Made by a program: the position numbers and the translations under genes. Below are positions 34,782 through 44,401 of a stretch of DNA of 64,000 nucleotides, piece after piece. The notes below the pieces were generated by a model, which was not told where the DNA came from, made no database searches, and was given only the letters and a program-made list of their open reading frames with translations. Every line of letters begins with the position of its first letter. Position 1 is the first letter of the stretch. Where the stretch lies: positions 124,001-188,000 of the forward strand of contig NZ_JAFLNM010000004.1 in NCBI RefSeq assembly GCF_017313275.1. Direction: 5' to 3'. The DNA is from Flagellimonas profundi (GTDB lineage: Bacteria > Bacteroidota > Bacteroidia > Flavobacteriales > Flavobacteriaceae).

Positions 34782-36650
34782 ATGAAAAAATTATTGCTTT
34801 CATCGGTTGTTGTACTTATAGGTTTCACCTTTATAGGTAGGCTATCCTATTTACAATTGTTTCGGTTTTCACCCGATCAAATATTGGATGACCCTGCCAT
34901 AAAAAAAGTATATGACTATCCCGAAAGAGGTTACATCTACGATCGGGATGGCAAGCTATTGGTGGGCAATCAGCCAGCATATGACGTAATGGTGATCCCA
35001 AGAGAAGTAAAACCCTTGGATACCTTGGAATTCTGTAGCCTTTTGGGGATAGATAAACCTGAGTTCCTGACCAAAATGGAAAAAGCAAGAAGGTATTCCC
35101 CAAGACTGCCTTCGGTTTTGGTGCCTCAGCTTTCCAAAGAAGATTACGCAAAGCTTCAGGAAAAAATGCGCCATTTTACGGGCTTTTATATTCAGAAACG
35201 ATCATTGCGCTACTACAACACACAAAGTGCGGCTAATGTGCTGGGATATATTAGTGAGGTAAACGAATGGGACCTTAAAAACAACCCCTACTACGTTGCT
35301 GGGGAATTAAAGGGACGAACAGGTATTGAACAGCAATATGAAGAAATCCTAAGAGGTCAAAAAGGAGTGAAACATATTCAAAAAGACCGTTTCAACAGGG
35401 ATATTGGTCCTTACAAAGGCGGTAAACTCGATACACTGCCACAACAGGGCAAAGAAATACACATTACCATTGATAAAACCCTCCAAGAATACGGAGAAAA
35501 ATTGATGCACGGCAAACGTGGGGGCATTGTGGCCATTGAACCCAAAACCGGTGAGATATTGACTATGATCTCGGGCCCAACCTACGACCCAGCTTTGTTG
35601 GTGGGTAGACAACGATCAAAAAATTACAGTAAACTTCATTACGATACCATATCCAAACCTACTTGGGACCGTTCCATTTTAGCACAGCCATCTCCAGGTT
35701 CGCCCTTTAAAACTTTAAATGCTCTGGTTGGCCTTCAAGAAGGTGTTATAGATACAAGTACCAAGTTTCGGTGCTATCATGGGTTTTATGTTGGGAATAC
35801 GCTTCGAGGGTGCCATTGTGGTGGAGGTGTCCGAGATTTGAACTCTGGAATCTATCAATCCTGCAATGCCTATTTCGCAGGGGTTTTTCGTAGGATTTTT
35901 GACAAATATGAGACTACGGACGAGGGCATGGATATCTGGGAAAAACACATGAAAAGTTTTGGTCTCGGGGATTATTTGGGCACGGACCTTCCTACCGGCG
36001 CACCTGGAAGAATCCCGGATGTTGCCTACTATGATAAATGGTATGGAGATGGCAGATGGGCCGCATCCACCATCATATCCAACGCCATTGGTCAAGGAGA
36101 AATAGCGGCCACCCCTTTACAGCTGGCCAATATGACCGCTGCAATTGCCAATCGCGGGTATTTTTATACACCTCATGTGATCAAGAACATTGGTAGCAAT
36201 GGTGAAATAGACCCTAAATACACGGAGCCTAGGTATACCACTATCGATAGAAAATATTTTGATCCGGTAATTGAGGGCATGACCAATGTATATAACTATG
36301 GAACTGCAAGATGGGTTAAAATTCCAGGTATTGAAATCGCAGGAAAAACAGGTACAGTGGAAAACTATATTCGTGTTGATGGAGAACGGATGCAATTGAC
36401 GGACCACTCCGTTTTTGTCGCCTTCGCCCCTGTTGAAAACCCTCAGATAGCCTTGGCCGTATATATTGAAAACGGGTACTACGGATCACGCTATGCAGGC
36501 CATATCGCCTCACTTTTAATTGAAAAATACATTAAAGGAGAGATTACAAGGAAAGATCTGGAAAAGCGCATGTTGGAAAAAACGTTGGAGCACGAGTATG
36601 CCAAACCTTATAGTGGTGAACCTTTCGAAATAAACGAGTATGTCTGGTAG
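34782..36650 (+). CDS. mrdA: Penicillin-binding protein 2 (peptidoglycan transpeptidase)
   Basis: A 622-residue class B PBP. An N-terminal membrane anchor (residues 2-20) precedes the pedestal domain with YPERGYIYDRDGKLL and GRTGIEQQYEEILRG. The transpeptidase has the active-site SPFK (Ser-x-x-Lys, in PGSPFKTLNALVG), SCNAYF (SxN) and GKTGTVEN (KTG). It cross-links lateral wall peptidoglycan and pairs with the RodA polymerase. The stop codon lies 11 bases inside rodA. Two close Cys near the active site (GCHCGGGVRDLNSG) replace the more usual residues of proteobacterial PBP2 and are a feature I cannot explain beyond family variation. Confidence 0.95.
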   Translation: MKKLLLSSVVVLIGFTFIGRLSYLQLFRFSPDQILDDPAIKKVYDYPERGYIYDRDGKLLVGNQPAYDVMVIPREVKPLDTLEFCSLLGIDKPEFLTKMEKARRYSPRLPSVLVPQLSKEDYAKLQEKMRHFTGFYIQKRSLRYYNTQSAANVLGYISEVNEWDLKNNPYYVAGELKGRTGIEQQYEEILRGQKGVKHIQKDRFNRDIGPYKGGKLDTLPQQGKEIHITIDKTLQEYGEKLMHGKRGGIVAIEPKTGEILTMISGPTYDPALLVGRQRSKNYSKLHYDTISKPTWDRSILAQPSPGSPFKTLNALVGLQEGVIDTSTKFRCYHGFYVGNTLRGCHCGGGVRDLNSGIYQSCNAYFAGVFRRIFDKYETTDEGMDIWEKHMKSFGLGDYLGTDLPTGAPGRIPDVAYYDKWYGDGRWAASTIISNAIGQGEIAATPLQLANMTAAIANRGYFYTPHVIKNIGSNGEIDPKYTEPRYTTIDRKYFDPVIEGMTNVYNYGTARWVKIPGIEIAGKTGTVENYIRVDGERMQLTDHSVFVAFAPVENPQIALAVYIENGYYGSRYAGHIASLLIEKYIKGEITRKDLEKRMLEKTLEHEYAKPYSGEPFEINEYVW

Positions 36651-37923
36651 AGGGCCTTTTGGAAGGTTGGATTGGATAACCGTAATCCTATATGCCCTTT
36701 TGGTATTTATTGGTTGGATCAATATTTATTCCACTTCGGTGGGCGAGGTCAGTACTTCCATTTTTGACTTTTCCACGTTGTATGGCAAACAGCTCTTTTT
36801 TATAGGGCTCGCTGCCTTGGGCATTATCTTTGTTTTGTTTGTGGAATCTCAATTTTTTGAGCGCTTTTCCTCCATATTTTATATTGTTTCCATTGTGTTG
36901 TTATTGGGCCTGTTTGTTTTTGGAAAGACCATTGCAGGAGCAACTTCGTGGTACGATCTTGGTTTTTTCAACCTTCAACCTTCGGAGTTGGCCAAAGTGG
37001 CCACCTCCTTGGCACTTGCTAAATTTTTAAGTGACATACAAACCGATATTCGCACGGGCAAACACCAATTGTATGCATTGGTAATCATCCTGCTTCCTGC
37101 CATATTGATTTTACCACAACCCGACCCAGGAAGCTCGCTTATCTATTTTTCCCTGTTCTTTGTGTTGTTCAGAGAAGGGTTTCCCATCTACTATTTGGGT
37201 ATTCTCATCTTTGCAGTGGTATTGTTCGCCACAACCTTAATGTTCGGTACAGTCTGGGTTGCCATTGGATTGGTCATACTCACCTTATTGATCTACACCT
37301 TTAAAAAAGCATCCGTAAAAATTCCTATTCTTCCGGTTCTTGGGGTTATTGCAGTTTCGATACTCTTTTCCCTATCCGTAAATTTTGTGTTCGAAAATGT
37401 TTTTGAACAACGCCACAGAGATCGCTTTGCCTTATGGCTGAGTTTGGAAAAGGATGAAGAAAAACTGGACGAAATCCGAAAGACCATCGGTTATAACACC
37501 TATCAGTCCGAAAAAGCAATTGAATCGGGAGGATTTACCGGAAAGGGCTTTTTGGAGGGAACACGAACCAAAGGAGATTTTGTTCCCGAGCAACACACCG
37601 ATTATATTTTTAGCTCGGTGGGTGAAGAATGGGGCTTTTTAGGTACTTCGGCCGTTATACTGTTGTTCTCGTTGTTCTTTTTACGGTTGATATACATCGC
37701 CGAGCGGCAAAAAAGTGATTTTAGCCGAATGTACGGCTATGGCGTTATTTCGATATTGGTGTTCCACTACTTCATCAATATTGGAATGGTGATAGGATTG
37801 TTGCCCACCATTGGCGTGCCATTACCATTCTTTAGTTACGGTGGTTCAGGACTGATTTTCTTCACGATGTTATTGTTTATCTTTCTAAAACTCGACTCTA
37901 ACCGATTAAAGGACGGTATTTAG
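36640..37923 (+). CDS. rodA: Rod-shape determining peptidoglycan polymerase RodA
   Basis: A 427-residue SEDS glycosyltransferase with ten or so membrane helices. Typical motifs are AGATSWYDLGFFNLQPSELAK (split here as AGATSWYDL and QPSELAK), PDPGSSLIY, the large periplasmic loop with GFTGKGFLEGTRTKGDFVPEQHTDYIF (key parts GKG, DFVPEQHTDYIF), GEEWGF and GVPLPFFSYGGSGL. It polymerises lipid II for side-wall growth with PBP2. It begins inside mrdA (11-base overlap) and ends overlapping the convergent nuclease gene by 4 bases with no terminator between them. Confidence 0.95.
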   Translation: MSGRGPFGRLDWITVILYALLVFIGWINIYSTSVGEVSTSIFDFSTLYGKQLFFIGLAALGIIFVLFVESQFFERFSSIFYIVSIVLLLGLFVFGKTIAGATSWYDLGFFNLQPSELAKVATSLALAKFLSDIQTDIRTGKHQLYALVIILLPAILILPQPDPGSSLIYFSLFFVLFREGFPIYYLGILIFAVVLFATTLMFGTVWVAIGLVILTLLIYTFKKASVKIPILPVLGVIAVSILFSLSVNFVFENVFEQRHRDRFALWLSLEKDEEKLDEIRKTIGYNTYQSEKAIESGGFTGKGFLEGTRTKGDFVPEQHTDYIFSSVGEEWGFLGTSAVILLFSLFFLRLIYIAERQKSDFSRMYGYGVISILVFHYFINIGMVIGLLPTIGVPLPFFSYGGSGLIFFTMLLFIFLKLDSNRLKDGI

Positions 37924-38717
37924 AATTTCCATCCCCGTGCATCCACTTTGGATTCGATTTTTGATTGCCAAGCTTTAGGCTGTTTCTCAAAAAAATCAAT
38001 ACCTGTTTTTTTCTCGATCACATCAATGGAAACCAAAAAATTTTCAAGGGGTTCATCGGTTTCCGAAGCTGGAATCAAGAATGCTACCACCTTGGCACCC
38101 TCACCATTGCCTCTTAGCACAATTTTATAAAAAGTCTGGGGTACATCCACACCCTCCTCCCCTATTTCAGCAAGCCCAAACTCCAATACACCGCCGGTTA
38201 CTACCATTAAATCACCATATTTTTTACACCAAGTGCGTACCTTTTGCTCCAAACGGTTCCAAATACCAGCATTAAAATAGTTGTCCTGTGGACTGATGTT
38301 GCTCGTATAAAACGTTTCATTATAGGCCTGTTCCGAAAAGCGTCTGTCACCAGCAGGCACTAAATGTCCCCTATCGTATCCAGAGCCCCTATAATTTCTC
38401 CAATCCGCTGATTTGGTCTTCACCTTTGGATCCTCGATAAAATATGGTCGCTCTCTATCGTCGTAGGTCAAATGTTCTTTTTTGAGGATATAGGCCACCC
38501 ATTCTGCCTGTTCAAATGGTTCGCTATAAGAAAAGGTATAGTAGCTGTGCTCAACAACTTCACCGGTTGTGGAATTGGGCAAGTAGTCAGACTCCATTAC
38601 ATCAGCTTTAGAACTATCGGTACCGGAATAGGTGGCTGGCGTATAAAAGTTTTCGAACAGCCAAAAACCAACAATACAAATAAACATAAGTATTGCATAA
38701 ATGTTTCTATTCCTCAT
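37920..38717 (-). CDS. DNA/RNA non-specific endonuclease (NUC1 family), membrane-anchored or exported
   Basis: A 265-residue nuclease. The start is taken at the ATG at 38717, which gives MRNRNIYAILMFICIVGFWLF, a good signal-anchor; the frame runs further upstream only to a TTG. The catalytic signature is GYDRGHLVPAGDRR (Asp-Arg-Gly-His), followed by the metal-binding Asn in TSNISPQDNYFNAGIWNRLE. Such enzymes cut DNA and RNA with Mg and are usually periplasmic or extracellular nucleases for nutrient use. The C-terminal part, with the AFLIPASETDEPLENFLVSID segment abbreviated here to AFLIP, is family-typical. It is divergent from the bestrophin gene and convergent with rodA. Confidence 0.9.
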   Translation of the reverse strand: MRNRNIYAILMFICIVGFWLFENFYTPATYSGTDSSKADVMESDYLPNSTTGEVVEHSYYTFSYSEPFEQAEWVAYILKKEHLTYDDRERPYFIEDPKVKTKSADWRNYRGSGYDRGHLVPAGDRRFSEQAYNETFYTSNISPQDNYFNAGIWNRLEQKVRTWCKKYGDLMVVTGGVLEFGLAEIGEEGVDVPQTFYKIVLRGNGEGAKVVAFLIPASETDEPLENFLVSIDVIEKKTGIDFFEKQPKAWQSKIESKVDARGWKF

Positions 38718-38846
38718 TCTAGGTTTTGAATTGGTTTGATGGTTCAATTTTGCAAATAAATACATCCTAAAAAAATAAAACTCCTTGGGAATATTTCTAT
38801 CTTGAAGCAATCGAGCCAAAAAGCAGCCTTTAAAAAGACAATTTAC

Positions 38847-39740
38847 ATGATTATAAAACCTGTATTACCGATAAAATATGTTTTTAACGAGATTAAAGTT
38901 TCTTTGTTGGTGGTACTGCTCATCGTACTGGTTACCGATATTCCCGTCATCTTTTTTTCGCATCATTACACGGAGATTCCCCTGACCATTCCAACAACCT
39001 TGGGAATTGCGATATCCATTCTGATATCTTTTAAAGTGAACCAGTCCTACGATAGGTGGTGGGAAGCCCGAAAAATTTGGGGCGCCATCGTAAACGATTC
39101 GCGTACCCTTGTAATGCAATTAAAAATGTACACCGAAACGGACTGCCCTATGATAAAAACCATGGCTCTCCGACAAATTGCCTGGTGCTATTCGCTTGGA
39201 CAATCTTTACGGGGCCAAGATCCATTTGACAATTTGAAGGGGCTTATCCCAGAGGAAGAGCTTAAAAAATTACTATCACAAAACAATGTGCCTTTGGGGA
39301 TATTGGATCTTCAGACCGATTCGTTGAAAGAGCTGTACGATGAGGGTAAATTAGATAAGTTTTCCAGGCTTCAACTGGAGGAAACCATGGAACGGTTAAC
39401 GGCATCCATGGGCAAATGTGAGCGTATCAAAAACACGGTTTTCCCAACAACGTATAGAAAAGGGCTACACTTGGCGATATATCTTTTCGTTATCTTTCTC
39501 TCCCTCACAGAACCCTTAAACTTGAGCATTTTTATCGAAGTTCCGGTACTGGTGATTCTGTCCATGGTTTTCTTTTTTCTTGAAAAAGCGGCTTTTAGAT
39601 TACAGGATCCATTTGAAAACCGTCCTACGGACACGCCCGTAACCTCCATATCGCGGACCATTGATATTAACATAAAGCAACTTATCGGCGAGACAGATCT
39701 TCCCAAACCCATTGAACCAAAAGATTTTTATATCATGTAG
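38847..39740 (+). CDS. Bestrophin-family ion channel
   Basis: A 297-residue membrane protein of the bestrophin (UPF0187) family. Diagnostic parts are LGIAISILISFKVNQSYDRWWEARK, with the classic SYDRWWEAR, then RIAWCYSLGQSLRG-like helix and FFFLEKAAFRLQDPFENRPTDTP near the end. Four main helices form a pentameric anion or cation channel. The ATG at 38847 is preferred; the frame extends 15 codons upstream only to a TTG. It stands alone with a strong terminator after it, divergent from the nuclease gene. Confidence 0.9.
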   Translation: MIIKPVLPIKYVFNEIKVSLLVVLLIVLVTDIPVIFFSHHYTEIPLTIPTTLGIAISILISFKVNQSYDRWWEARKIWGAIVNDSRTLVMQLKMYTETDCPMIKTMALRQIAWCYSLGQSLRGQDPFDNLKGLIPEEELKKLLSQNNVPLGILDLQTDSLKELYDEGKLDKFSRLQLEETMERLTASMGKCERIKNTVFPTTYRKGLHLAIYLFVIFLSLTEPLNLSIFIEVPVLVILSMVFFFLEKAAFRLQDPFENRPTDTPVTSISRTIDINIKQLIGETDLPKPIEPKDFYIM

Positions 39741-39754
39741 TATTCTGATCAAAC

Positions 39755-39787
39755 AAAAAAGCCAGCTCCTTTTGAGCTGGCTTTTTT
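39755..39787. terminator. Intrinsic terminator shared by convergent genes
   Basis: GCCAGCTC (39761-39768) pairs with GAGCTGGC (39774-39781) around CTTTT. Six A before and six T after make it usable in both directions, for the bestrophin gene and the tail-specific protease gene. Confidence 0.88.
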
Positions 39788-39811
39788 GTTAAAGTTTATA
39801 AGGTAATTGAC

Positions 39812-41986
39812 TTATCCTTTTACGCTAGCCAATTCGTCGTTTTCCTTTTTCTTAATATTGTTCTTATGTAGATCTTTTAGCACGTTTACCGCTTCTTCCA
39901 CATAAATATCACGTGCCAAATCTTTGTGCCATCTATTCCTTTTTTCTCTGAGTACGGAATCTTGAGTAAACAACTCAGTCTCATATTGTAAAGAACCAAA
40001 AGATAATTTGGAATCATAATCCTTTAGGCTCTTGAACCTTTCAGATCTTTTTTTAGCTTCCTGCTCTTTGCTCACATAGGAATCATATTTAAGGGAAATC
40101 AAATTCTCGTCCTGTTGTTCCTTCAACCATTTTGCATTTTCCTCTATAAGTTTGATCTGCTCATTTTTGGACATACGGTCTTTACTGTTTTTCACAGCTT
40201 CGTCCAAATCAATATAACCATCCCATGCCTTGTAATCTGCTGGTGTGATTTTATCCCAACCCAATGGGTTTTGTTGATCGCGCTCACCTAAATCAATATA
40301 GCTGTACCTGTCTGGAACCACGATATCACTTTTAACCCCTTCCAACTGGGTTGATCCTCCATTGATTCGGTAGAATTTTTGAGTGGTCAATTTAATGGCA
40401 CCCAAATCTCCATGCTGATTTCCACGTACAATACCATCCAAAGGAATTACATTTTGAACCGTTCCTTTTCCGAAAGTCTGCTTACTTCCAATAATAACGG
40501 CTCTTTTATAATCCTGCATGGCAGCGGCTAAAATTTCAGATGCTGATGCGGACAGCTCGTTCACTAAAATAACCAACGGACCATCCCATTGAATACGTTC
40601 GTCCTTATCCTCGTGCACCTCTTTTCTTTGGCCAGAGGAACGTACTTGAACAATAGGGCCATCTTTAATAAACAACCCTGCCATTTCCACAACAGTTTTC
40701 AATGATCCCCCTCCATTGTCTCTCAAATCCAAAATAATGCCTTCTGCACCGGCCTCTTTAAGACGCTCCAACTCCTTGGCAACGTCTGTAGCTGCATTTC
40801 TTTCGGTATAATCTTCAAAATCCACATAGAACTTTGGAAGATCTATTAATCCATATTTTTGGTTGCCAGCTTCTATTGTAGCCGATTTTGCGTAGGATTC
40901 TTCCAATTCAACCACATCTCTGGTAATTGAGACCGTTTCTATGGTTCCGTCCACTTTTCTAACGGTCAATTCAACCACGGTACCCTTTGGGCCTTTGATC
41001 AATTTAATGGCATCGTCCAATCGCATACCAACGATATCGATAGGCTCTTCGCCTTTCTGGCCTACTTTAAGAATTTCATCGCCAACTTCGAGAGACTGAT
41101 CTCTCCAAACAGGTCCTCCTGAAATAATCTCAACGATTTTAGCACCTTCGGGTTTTTTCTGCAATCTGGCACCGATACCTTCAAACTTACCGGACATACC
41201 TATATCAAACTTTTCTTTTTCCTCTGGAGCAAAGTAAAACGTATGTGGGTCAAATTCTTCGACAATAGTATTCAAGTACTGCACAAACCAATCTTTGCGT
41301 TCCAAATCGTCCACAAAGTCAAAGAATTCATCCAGGGTGTTTTTTGTCACTTCCCTCGCTTCTTCTTCGGTAGCCGCTTTGTCCACGGCACTAGGGATTT
41401 GATTAAAGGCTAAAACTGTTTCCGCTTTTTCGTTCGAAGCTTGATCTAGCTCTGAAATCCGGTTATCTATCTTGTTATCAAAAACATTCAGCGTATTGTA
41501 TTTCAATTGTTTTCTCCAACGCTCTTTAAGTTCGTTTTTGTTGGAGGCAAAATCTTGTTCCGAATAATCGATTTCGATGGTTTCATCCACTGTGTAATCA
41601 AAAGGCTTGGAAAGCACTTCTTTGTAAATTTCCTTGGCCTCGTCCATTCGTAACATCAAGCGTTGATATACTGTATTGAAAAATTCGATGTCGGTATTTC
41701 TGATCTCATCATCGATCATAAACCTATATTTTTCAAATTCCCGTATATCGCTTTTTAAAAAGTATCTTTTGGTAGGATCTACGATGTCAATGAAATCATC
41801 AAAAACATTGGAACTGAATTTATCGTTTACTTCCTTGGGCTCATAATGCCCTCTTTCCAAAACATAAGTGATCAAATCGAGTAGAAGTTTATCCTTGTCG
41901 TCATTTCCAAAAGACTTATTGGTAAAACTGCAGGAGGCAACTGCAACAAGAATAACCAAAAGTGCCAAAATAAAGTTCTTTTTCAT
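39812..41986 (-). CDS. prc: Carboxy-terminal processing (tail-specific) protease, S41 family
   Basis: A 724-residue periplasmic protease. The N-terminus is a signal with a lipobox-like AVASC near residue 19, so a lipoprotein is possible. A long helical N-terminal region precedes the PDZ domain (about 245-335, with GMSGKFEGIGARLQKK and VGDEILKVGQ). The S41 core has LRDNGGGSL, the catalytic Ser in NELSASASEILAAAM and the Lys in IIGSKQTFGKGTVQ. A C-terminal DUF3340-type helical part follows. The enzyme trims the C-termini of periplasmic proteins and controls wall hydrolases in other bacteria. It is a single gene, ending at a shared terminator. Confidence 0.94.
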   Translation of the reverse strand: MKKNFILALLVILVAVASCSFTNKSFGNDDKDKLLLDLITYVLERGHYEPKEVNDKFSSNVFDDFIDIVDPTKRYFLKSDIREFEKYRFMIDDEIRNTDIEFFNTVYQRLMLRMDEAKEIYKEVLSKPFDYTVDETIEIDYSEQDFASNKNELKERWRKQLKYNTLNVFDNKIDNRISELDQASNEKAETVLAFNQIPSAVDKAATEEEAREVTKNTLDEFFDFVDDLERKDWFVQYLNTIVEEFDPHTFYFAPEEKEKFDIGMSGKFEGIGARLQKKPEGAKIVEIISGGPVWRDQSLEVGDEILKVGQKGEEPIDIVGMRLDDAIKLIKGPKGTVVELTVRKVDGTIETVSITRDVVELEESYAKSATIEAGNQKYGLIDLPKFYVDFEDYTERNAATDVAKELERLKEAGAEGIILDLRDNGGGSLKTVVEMAGLFIKDGPIVQVRSSGQRKEVHEDKDERIQWDGPLVILVNELSASASEILAAAMQDYKRAVIIGSKQTFGKGTVQNVIPLDGIVRGNQHGDLGAIKLTTQKFYRINGGSTQLEGVKSDIVVPDRYSYIDLGERDQQNPLGWDKITPADYKAWDGYIDLDEAVKNSKDRMSKNEQIKLIEENAKWLKEQQDENLISLKYDSYVSKEQEAKKRSERFKSLKDYDSKLSFGSLQYETELFTQDSVLREKRNRWHKDLARDIYVEEAVNVLKDLHKNNIKKKENDELASVKG

Positions 41987-42187
41987 AATGTGATTTTTCT
42001 GGAGCGAAATAATCTGACCTCATACTGTCAAATCTTCATTACGTCATCCGTCGTTTCTAATTGTATGAATTCCCTAATATACAGAAAAAACCGTGCCAGT
42101 CCTGAATGCTGGATTTAATTTTTTGTTAAACGCCAAAGGTTTCATATCCTTATGAAAAACGTATTTTTATGCCATTAATTATCCGAC

Positions 42188-42967
42188 ATGGAAAAACCGT
42201 TGATACTTGTTACCAATGATGACGGCATAACCGCTCCCGGGCTTAGGGCACTTATACGCACCATGAAAGAGCTTGGAGATGTAATTGTAGTGGCTCCCGA
42301 CAGTCCACAAAGCGGCATGGGACATGCCATTACGGTGGATAGCACTTTGTTTTCCAAAAAGGTGGTAGTAGACCATAAAGAAGGGGCTCCGAGCGAGTAC
42401 AGTTGCAGTGGAACCCCTGCCGATTGCGTAAAATTGGCACTTCGGGTAATTTTGGATCGCAGACCCGATATTTGTGTAAGCGGTATCAACCATGGGTCAA
42501 ATTCTTCCATTAATGTGATTTATTCGGGTACCATGAGTGCCGCGATCGAAGCTGGCATTGAAGGTATTCCAGCCATTGGTTTTTCATTGTGCGACTATTC
42601 CTGGGATGCCAATTTTGAACCGGCATTGGGACCGATCAAAAATATTGTTTCCGAAGCGTTGACCAACGGGATTCCAAAGGGTACGGTGTTGAATGTGAAC
42701 ATTCCCAAAACCAAAACTGTACCAAAAGGTGTTAAAATATGCAGGCAGGCCCGCGGCAATTGGAAAGAGGAGTTTGATAAACGAACAAGCCCCTCGGGAA
42801 AGGATTATTATTGGCTAACGGGAGAATTTGAACTTTTGGACAAAGGCGAAGACACCGACGAATGGGCATTGGCAGAAGGCTATATTTCCGTGGTACCCAC
42901 TCAATTTGACCTTACGGCACACCATGCCATACCACAAATAAACAACTGGAACTTAAATGAACAATAA
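42188..42967 (+). CDS. surE: 5'/3'-nucleotidase SurE
   Basis: A 259-residue phosphatase acting on nucleoside monophosphates. Metal-site residues are in VTNDDGITAPG (Asp-Asp), SPQSGMGHAIT, the Asn of SGINHGSNSS and YSGTMSAAIEA. These match the SurE family throughout. It leads a packed run with a small membrane protein, lpxB, an NlpC/P60 lipoprotein and comEC. The last 11 bases overlap the next gene. Length is normal. Confidence 0.95.
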   Translation: MEKPLILVTNDDGITAPGLRALIRTMKELGDVIVVAPDSPQSGMGHAITVDSTLFSKKVVVDHKEGAPSEYSCSGTPADCVKLALRVILDRRPDICVSGINHGSNSSINVIYSGTMSAAIEAGIEGIPAIGFSLCDYSWDANFEPALGPIKNIVSEALTNGIPKGTVLNVNIPKTKTVPKGVKICRQARGNWKEEFDKRTSPSGKDYYWLTGEFELLDKGEDTDEWALAEGYISVVPTQFDLTAHHAIPQINNWNLNEQ

Positions 42968-43244
42968 GAAAGAAATCATCATAGGATTTATAGTAGGAAT
43001 CATTGCAAATACCTTTGGCACCTTGCTTTATATTCTGCTATTTTCCGATTTGGGCATTGTTGAAACGTTTAATGCCGCGATAGATCAAGGGCACATTGGC
43101 AGCCTATTGGCATTGGGCGCCATATTAAACTTGGTCGCGTTTTTTGGATTTTTACGGATCAAGAGAGACCAACGGGCCAAAGGTGTTATGCTAGCGACTT
43201 TGGTAACGGCCCTGGTTATTCTATTGTATAAAGTGATGGCTTAG
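42957..43244 (+). CDS. Small membrane protein, unknown function
   Basis: A 95-residue protein with three predicted membrane helices (about residues 7-29, 48-64 and 76-92) and a basic loop (RIKRDQRAKG). No motif is recognised. It begins 11 bases inside surE and ends 11 bases before lpxB, so it is clearly part of this operon, and a comparable small protein is common between surE and lpxB in Flavobacteriia. It could support lipid A synthesis at the membrane; this is inferred from position alone. Confidence 0.75.
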   Translation: MNNKKEIIIGFIVGIIANTFGTLLYILLFSDLGIVETFNAAIDQGHIGSLLALGAILNLVAFFGFLRIKRDQRAKGVMLATLVTALVILLYKVMA

Positions 43245-43255
43245 TTTAGAAGTCT

Positions 43256-44368
43256 ATGAAATATTACATCATAGCTGGTGAAGCATCGGGGGACCTACAC
43301 GGATCCAATTTGATAAAGGCTCTCAAAAAAGAGGATGCCTCAGCAGAGATTCGTTGTTGGGGTGGTGATTTAATGCAGCAAGCTGGCGGTGAACTGGCCA
43401 AACACTACAAGGATATGGCCTTTATGGGTTTTTTGGAAGTGCTGATGAACATTCCCACCATCTTCAAAAACATTTCGTATTGCAAAGAGGATATCCAAAA
43501 GTTCAATCCCGATCAGATTATTTTTATTGATTTCTCTGGATTCAACCTAAGAATCGCAAAGTGGGCCAAAGAAAACGGTTTCAAAACCAATTATTACATT
43601 TCTCCGCAGATTTGGGCATCAAGGGAAGGTAGGATCAAAAAAATAAAGCGGGACATTGATAACATGTACGTCATCCTTCCTTTCGAAAAGGATTTTTACG
43701 AAAACAAACATGGCTACCCTGTAGAGTTTGTTGGGCATCCACTGATCGATGCCATTGAGAACACTCCACTGCAGGATAATGAAACATTCAGAAAAGAAAA
43801 CGGCCTAGACCCCGAAAAGCCCATCATTGCCCTATTGCCCGGTAGCAGGAAGCAGGAAGTTCAAAAAATGCTGGACGTGATGCTTTCCGTGAAAAAGGAT
43901 TTTCCCAACTACCAATTTGTAATTGCCGGGGCTCCCAGTCTACCCAATGAGTTTTACACCCCATTCCTTAAAGGGGATAAAGTGGAGTTTGTTACCAACA
44001 AAACCTACACCCTTTTAAAGCATTCCCATGCGGCGATGGTTACCAGTGGAACGGCCACTTTGGAAACCGCTCTTTTTGGCATCCCTCAAGTGGTTTGCTA
44101 CAAAGGAAATTGGATTTCCTATCAAATTGCGAAGCGCATCATCACGCTGGATTATATTTCCCTGGTCAATTTGATCATGAAGAGGGAAGTCGTCAAGGAA
44201 TTGATTCAGAATGATTTGACTGCAAAAAACCTAAAAGCAGAGCTTACCAAAATTGTGGATGGAGCTGAACGGAATCGCATGTTATCCGACTATAAATTGC
44301 TCAAAGAAAAATTGGGCGGGAAGGGCGCCAGTGAAAAGGCCGCCCAATTAATTGTGAAAAATGCGTAG
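43256..44368 (+). CDS. lpxB: Lipid-A-disaccharide synthase LpxB
   Basis: A 370-residue glycosyltransferase (GT19) that condenses UDP-diacylglucosamine with lipid X to the lipid A disaccharide at the inner membrane. Family motifs include YYIIAGEASGDLHGSNLI, FIDFSGFNLRIAKWAK, YYISPQIWASREGRIKKI, VGHPLID, LLPGSRKQEV and TSGTATLETALFG. All are present in order. It follows the small membrane protein gene by 11 bases and precedes the NlpC/P60 gene by 33. Together with lptE elsewhere in the window it shows an LPS- or lipid-A-bearing outer membrane. Confidence 0.96.
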   Translation: MKYYIIAGEASGDLHGSNLIKALKKEDASAEIRCWGGDLMQQAGGELAKHYKDMAFMGFLEVLMNIPTIFKNISYCKEDIQKFNPDQIIFIDFSGFNLRIAKWAKENGFKTNYYISPQIWASREGRIKKIKRDIDNMYVILPFEKDFYENKHGYPVEFVGHPLIDAIENTPLQDNETFRKENGLDPEKPIIALLPGSRKQEVQKMLDVMLSVKKDFPNYQFVIAGAPSLPNEFYTPFLKGDKVEFVTNKTYTLLKHSHAAMVTSGTATLETALFGIPQVVCYKGNWISYQIAKRIITLDYISLVNLIMKREVVKELIQNDLTAKNLKAELTKIVDGAERNRMLSDYKLLKEKLGGKGASEKAAQLIVKNA

Positions 44369-44401
44369 TTTTATCATCCAAGAAAGTAAATCTATTCTTG
44401 G